Shown here: positions 61,880 to 64,000 of the stretch, piece after piece | Position numbering within the stretch: the stretch's first letter is position 1 | Layout: the number at the start of each line of letters is the position of its first letter | Assembly: GCF_004363075.1 (NCBI RefSeq) | Contig: NZ_SNYN01000015.1 | Coordinates: 39,015 to 103,014, forward strand | DNA from: Actinorugispora endophytica | Lineage (GTDB): Bacteria; Actinomycetota; Actinomycetes; Streptosporangiales; Streptosporangiaceae | Length of the DNA: 64,000 bases | Direction of reading: 5' to 3' | The notes under the pieces: model-generated | What the model saw: the letters and a program-made list of their open reading frames with translations, nothing else | Database searches by the model: none | What the model was told of the DNA's origin: nothing | Made by a program: the position numbers and the translations under genes

Positions 61880-62989
61880 GTGCGACCCTTCTTGGAGCGA
61901 GTCCGGCGCGCCGCCGAGTCCTGGCGCGACCGCCATCCCCGGACGGGAGCGGCGGGAACACTCGTCGTACGCACCACCAAGTCGGCGGTCCGGGTCCGCG
62001 TCGTCGGCCTGGCGGCCGAGCTGGCGTTCTTCTCCCTGCTGTCCCTGCCCGCGCTGCTGCTGGGACTGGTCGGCGCCCTCGGACACCTCAGCGGGGTGCT
62101 CGGCCGCGGGACCGTCCTGGAGATCCGCGCCTGGATCCTGGACCTGGCCGCCACCGTACTGACCGGGGACACCGTGGACACCGTGGTCGCGCCCATGGTC
62201 GACGACTTCCTGCGCGGGGCCCACGGCGGCGTCCTCTCGCTCACCTTCCTGGTGTCGCTGTGGTCCGGATCGCGGGCGATGAGCGTGTTCATCGAGTCCA
62301 TCACCATCGCCTACGGCCTGGCGGACGTGCGCGGCTACTTCCGCCAGCGCGGACTCGCGTTCGTCGCCTACCTCGGCGGCCTGCTGTTCGCGCTGGTCGT
62401 GCTGCCGGTCATCGTGGCGGGGCCCGACCTCGTCCGCGCGCTGCTGCCGTTCACCGGGGAGTACCTGCACCTGGCCTACTGGCCGACGGTGGGCCTCCTC
62501 TCGCTCACCTGCATCGTGGCGCTCTACGTCCTGAGCGTCCCGGTGCGCACCCCCCTGTGGCGCCACCTGCCCGGCGCCCTCCTCGGGATGCTGGTCCTGC
62601 TGTCCGGCACGGTGGGGCTGCGGATCTACCTGGGCGCCTCGTTCGGCCAGGCGAGCATCTACGGTTCGCTCACCGCGCCCATCGCCATCCTGATCTGGCT
62701 GTACGTGATGGCCCTGGCGGTGCTGATCGGCTCCTCCCTCAACGCCGAGATCGACGCGATGTGGCCCACCCCCAGGACGGCGGAGGCCCGCGCCGAGATC
62801 GCCGCGCGTCGGTACGCCAACGCCACCCGGCTGGTGGAGCGCCGCGAACAGGCCCTGCAGGCCCTGACCGAGAAGAGGTCCGGGGCGCACCCCGAGCCCC
62901 CAACCGACACGGGCGGGAAGCCGCCCCCACCCGAGGGCGACGAGACGCCTGAGACACCCGAGATCCCCGCCACCAGGTCAGGAGAGTAA
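61880..62989 (+). CDS. YihY/UPF0761 family membrane protein
   Basis: A 369-residue protein with six membrane helices. LAAELAFFSLLSLPALLLGLVGALG, LVSLWSGSRAMSVFIESITIAYG in part, and IYGSLTAPIAILIWLYVMALAVLIGSSLNAE in part are diagnostic of the YihY (once called RNase BN) family. Later work showed RNase BN is another protein, so function is unknown. The GTG at 61880 follows TATTTT by 7 bases, so it may be leaderless. The HNH gene starts 7 bases after its stop, a probable operon. Confidence 0.87.
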   Translation: MRPFLERVRRAAESWRDRHPRTGAAGTLVVRTTKSAVRVRVVGLAAELAFFSLLSLPALLLGLVGALGHLSGVLGRGTVLEIRAWILDLAATVLTGDTVDTVVAPMVDDFLRGAHGGVLSLTFLVSLWSGSRAMSVFIESITIAYGLADVRGYFRQRGLAFVAYLGGLLFALVVLPVIVAGPDLVRALLPFTGEYLHLAYWPTVGLLSLTCIVALYVLSVPVRTPLWRHLPGALLGMLVLLSGTVGLRIYLGASFGQASIYGSLTAPIAILIWLYVMALAVLIGSSLNAEIDAMWPTPRTAEARAEIAARRYANATRLVERREQALQALTEKRSGAHPEPPTDTGGKPPPPEGDETPETPEIPATRSGE

Positions 62990-62996
62990 GGAAGAC

Positions 62997-63731
62997 ATGG
63001 CCCCCAAGAGAGCCCGCACACTCGGAGGAGCCGTCGGAGCCGCCGTGGTGGTCGTCGCCACGGTGCTCGTGGTCTCCCTGGTCACCGGTGAGAACATCCT
63101 CGACGTGCTGCTGCGCAAGGTCACCGGGCAGGGCGGCGGCGCGCCGTCCCCGACGACCGGGCAGCAGGGCCCCGCCACCGGCGAGGACGCGGCCGAGGCC
63201 GAGGAGCGCCTGGAGTCGCTGGAGACCGCCGAGCCCGCGCCCCGCGGCGACTACGACCGCGACGAGTTCGGCAGCGGATGGATCGACACCGACGACAACG
63301 GCTGCTCCACCCGCAACGACGTGCTGGCCCGCGACCTCACCGACACCGAGATCGCCCCCGACTGCAAGGTGCTGTCCGGCACCCTCGACGACCCCTACAC
63401 GGGAGGGACCGTCGAGTTCAGCAGCGAGGACCCCCAGGCGGTGCAGATCGACCACGTGGTCCCGCTCTCGCTGGCCTGGCGGATGGGGGCCGACGAGTGG
63501 GACCGCGACACGCGCGTGGAGTTCGCCAACGACTTCGGCAACCTGCTGGCCTCCGACGGCCCGGCCAACCGGGAGAAGAGCGACTCGGGCCCCGGCGAGT
63601 GGCTGCCCTACGAGGGCTACCAGTGCTCCTACGCGGTGGCGTACGTCGACGTGCTGCACCGCTACGAGCTCCCGGTGTCGGCCGACGACCGCCGGGGCCT
63701 GACCGACGCGCTGGCCGCCTGCGACCGGTAG
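62997..63731 (+). CDS. Exported/membrane-anchored HNH nuclease family protein
   Basis: A 244-residue protein with an N-terminal membrane helix (VGAAVVVVATVLVVSLVTG), a disordered linker, and a DUF1524/HNH domain from residue 88: DYDRDEFGSGW, SGTLDDPYTGGTVEFSS and IDHVVPLSLAWRMGADEW with catalytic His153. Such proteins are secreted nucleases or related. The ATG at 62997 follows AAGGAAGAC. Directly after YihY. Its C-terminal cysteines (YQCSYAVAY, ACDR) could form a disulfide. Confidence 0.88.
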   Translation: MAPKRARTLGGAVGAAVVVVATVLVVSLVTGENILDVLLRKVTGQGGGAPSPTTGQQGPATGEDAAEAEERLESLETAEPAPRGDYDRDEFGSGWIDTDDNGCSTRNDVLARDLTDTEIAPDCKVLSGTLDDPYTGGTVEFSSEDPQAVQIDHVVPLSLAWRMGADEWDRDTRVEFANDFGNLLASDGPANREKSDSGPGEWLPYEGYQCSYAVAYVDVLHRYELPVSADDRRGLTDALAACDR

Positions 63732-63748
63732 GCCGCCGTGAACCGGCC

Positions 63749-63830
63749 CCTTCCGCGCCGCTTCGCGACTCTCGCGCAGCGGGGCCCTGTCCTGGTGGGC
63801 GCGGGCCCCGGGACGATCCGCCGAACACGC
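63749..63830 (-). repeat. 82-bp dispersed repeat, copy 2
   Basis: Reverse complement of the copy at 526-607, best conserved in CGCGCCCACCAGG, CAGGGCCCCGC and TCGCGAAGCGG. It lies 18 bases past the HNH gene and could act as its terminator. Confidence 0.75.
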
Positions 63831-63895
63831 CCTGCGGAGTTTCCGGCGTTGGGATGGTCGGCGCGTCGGCGCTTCGGGCTCACCCCGGAGGGTTG

Positions 63896-64000
<105 letters not shown>

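Overview
The window is very GC-rich DNA (estimated by eye at about 70% or more) with dense short operons, many GTG and TTG starts and several apparently leaderless genes. This suggests a filamentous actinobacterium. From memory of actinobacterial genomes, gene order resembles one chromosomal core region of Streptomyces (trkA/TRAM methyltransferase, aconitase, ROK-xylFGH, dxs, fadAB, RNase D/hemE, hemY/hemQ, msrB). The repeat families suggest a Nocardiopsis-like organism, but that is inference. Most genes are housekeeping. I see no rRNA, tRNA, CRISPR array, transposase, prophage or large biosynthetic cluster.

Layout: 0-7.3 kb holds a truncated trkA, a TRAM/iron-sulfur RNA methyltransferase, a four-gene ECF sigma / zinc-finger membrane protein / ABC transporter operon and an F420-type oxidoreductase. 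7.6-11.1 kb holds aconitase behind two near-identical operator-like sites, and a STAS protein. 11.6-17.4 kb holds a flavin monooxygenase, an AraC regulator, a P-loop kinase, a SigK-like ECF sigma factor, a membrane-linked molybdopterin oxidoreductase and an acidic lipoprotein. 17.9-24.2 kb holds a ROK regulator with a sugar (xylose-type) ABC system, a TSUP permease and a mismatch glycosylase. 24.3-35.3 kb holds dxs, a ferredoxin-NADP reductase, a membrane Ser/Thr kinase, KptA, a zinc metallopeptidase and a divergent TetR/MMPL pair. 35.3-40.7 kb holds fadB-fadA (beta-oxidation) and an ABC exporter. 40.8-50.3 kb holds a TPR protein, RNase D, DUF3000, the haem genes hemE, hemY and hemQ, a DUF4349 lipoprotein, pssA-psd and msrB. 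50.5-57.9 kb holds a small membrane protein, a GntR/UTRA regulator, a RibD-type reductase, glgX, a toxin-antitoxin pair with a frameshifted PIN toxin, and an AidB-like acyl-CoA dehydrogenase. 58.0-61.7 kb is an assimilatory sulfate-reduction operon (sir, zinc-ribbon protein, cysH, chelatase) preceded by a 29-codon leader peptide too short for ordinary ORF calling. 61.9-63.7 kb holds a YihY-family membrane protein and an exported HNH nuclease.

The most unusual content is between the genes. At least four related sets of dispersed, non-coding, inverted-repeat DNA are present: (i) three MITE-like composite elements (about 10509-10757, 17388-17715, 52807-53050) with degenerate terminal inverted repeats, (ii) an A-type palindrome and (iii) a B-type palindrome that occur both free between genes and as interchangeable cores inside the composite elements, and (iv) an unrelated 82-bp repeat at both ends of the window (526-607 and 63749-63830). 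Most lie just downstream of genes, so they could act as transcription terminators that also spread through the genome.

The last 100 bases are suspect: a run of 53 G followed by an A/C-only tract ending in a NotI recognition sequence, which looks like a contig-end artefact rather than native sequence.
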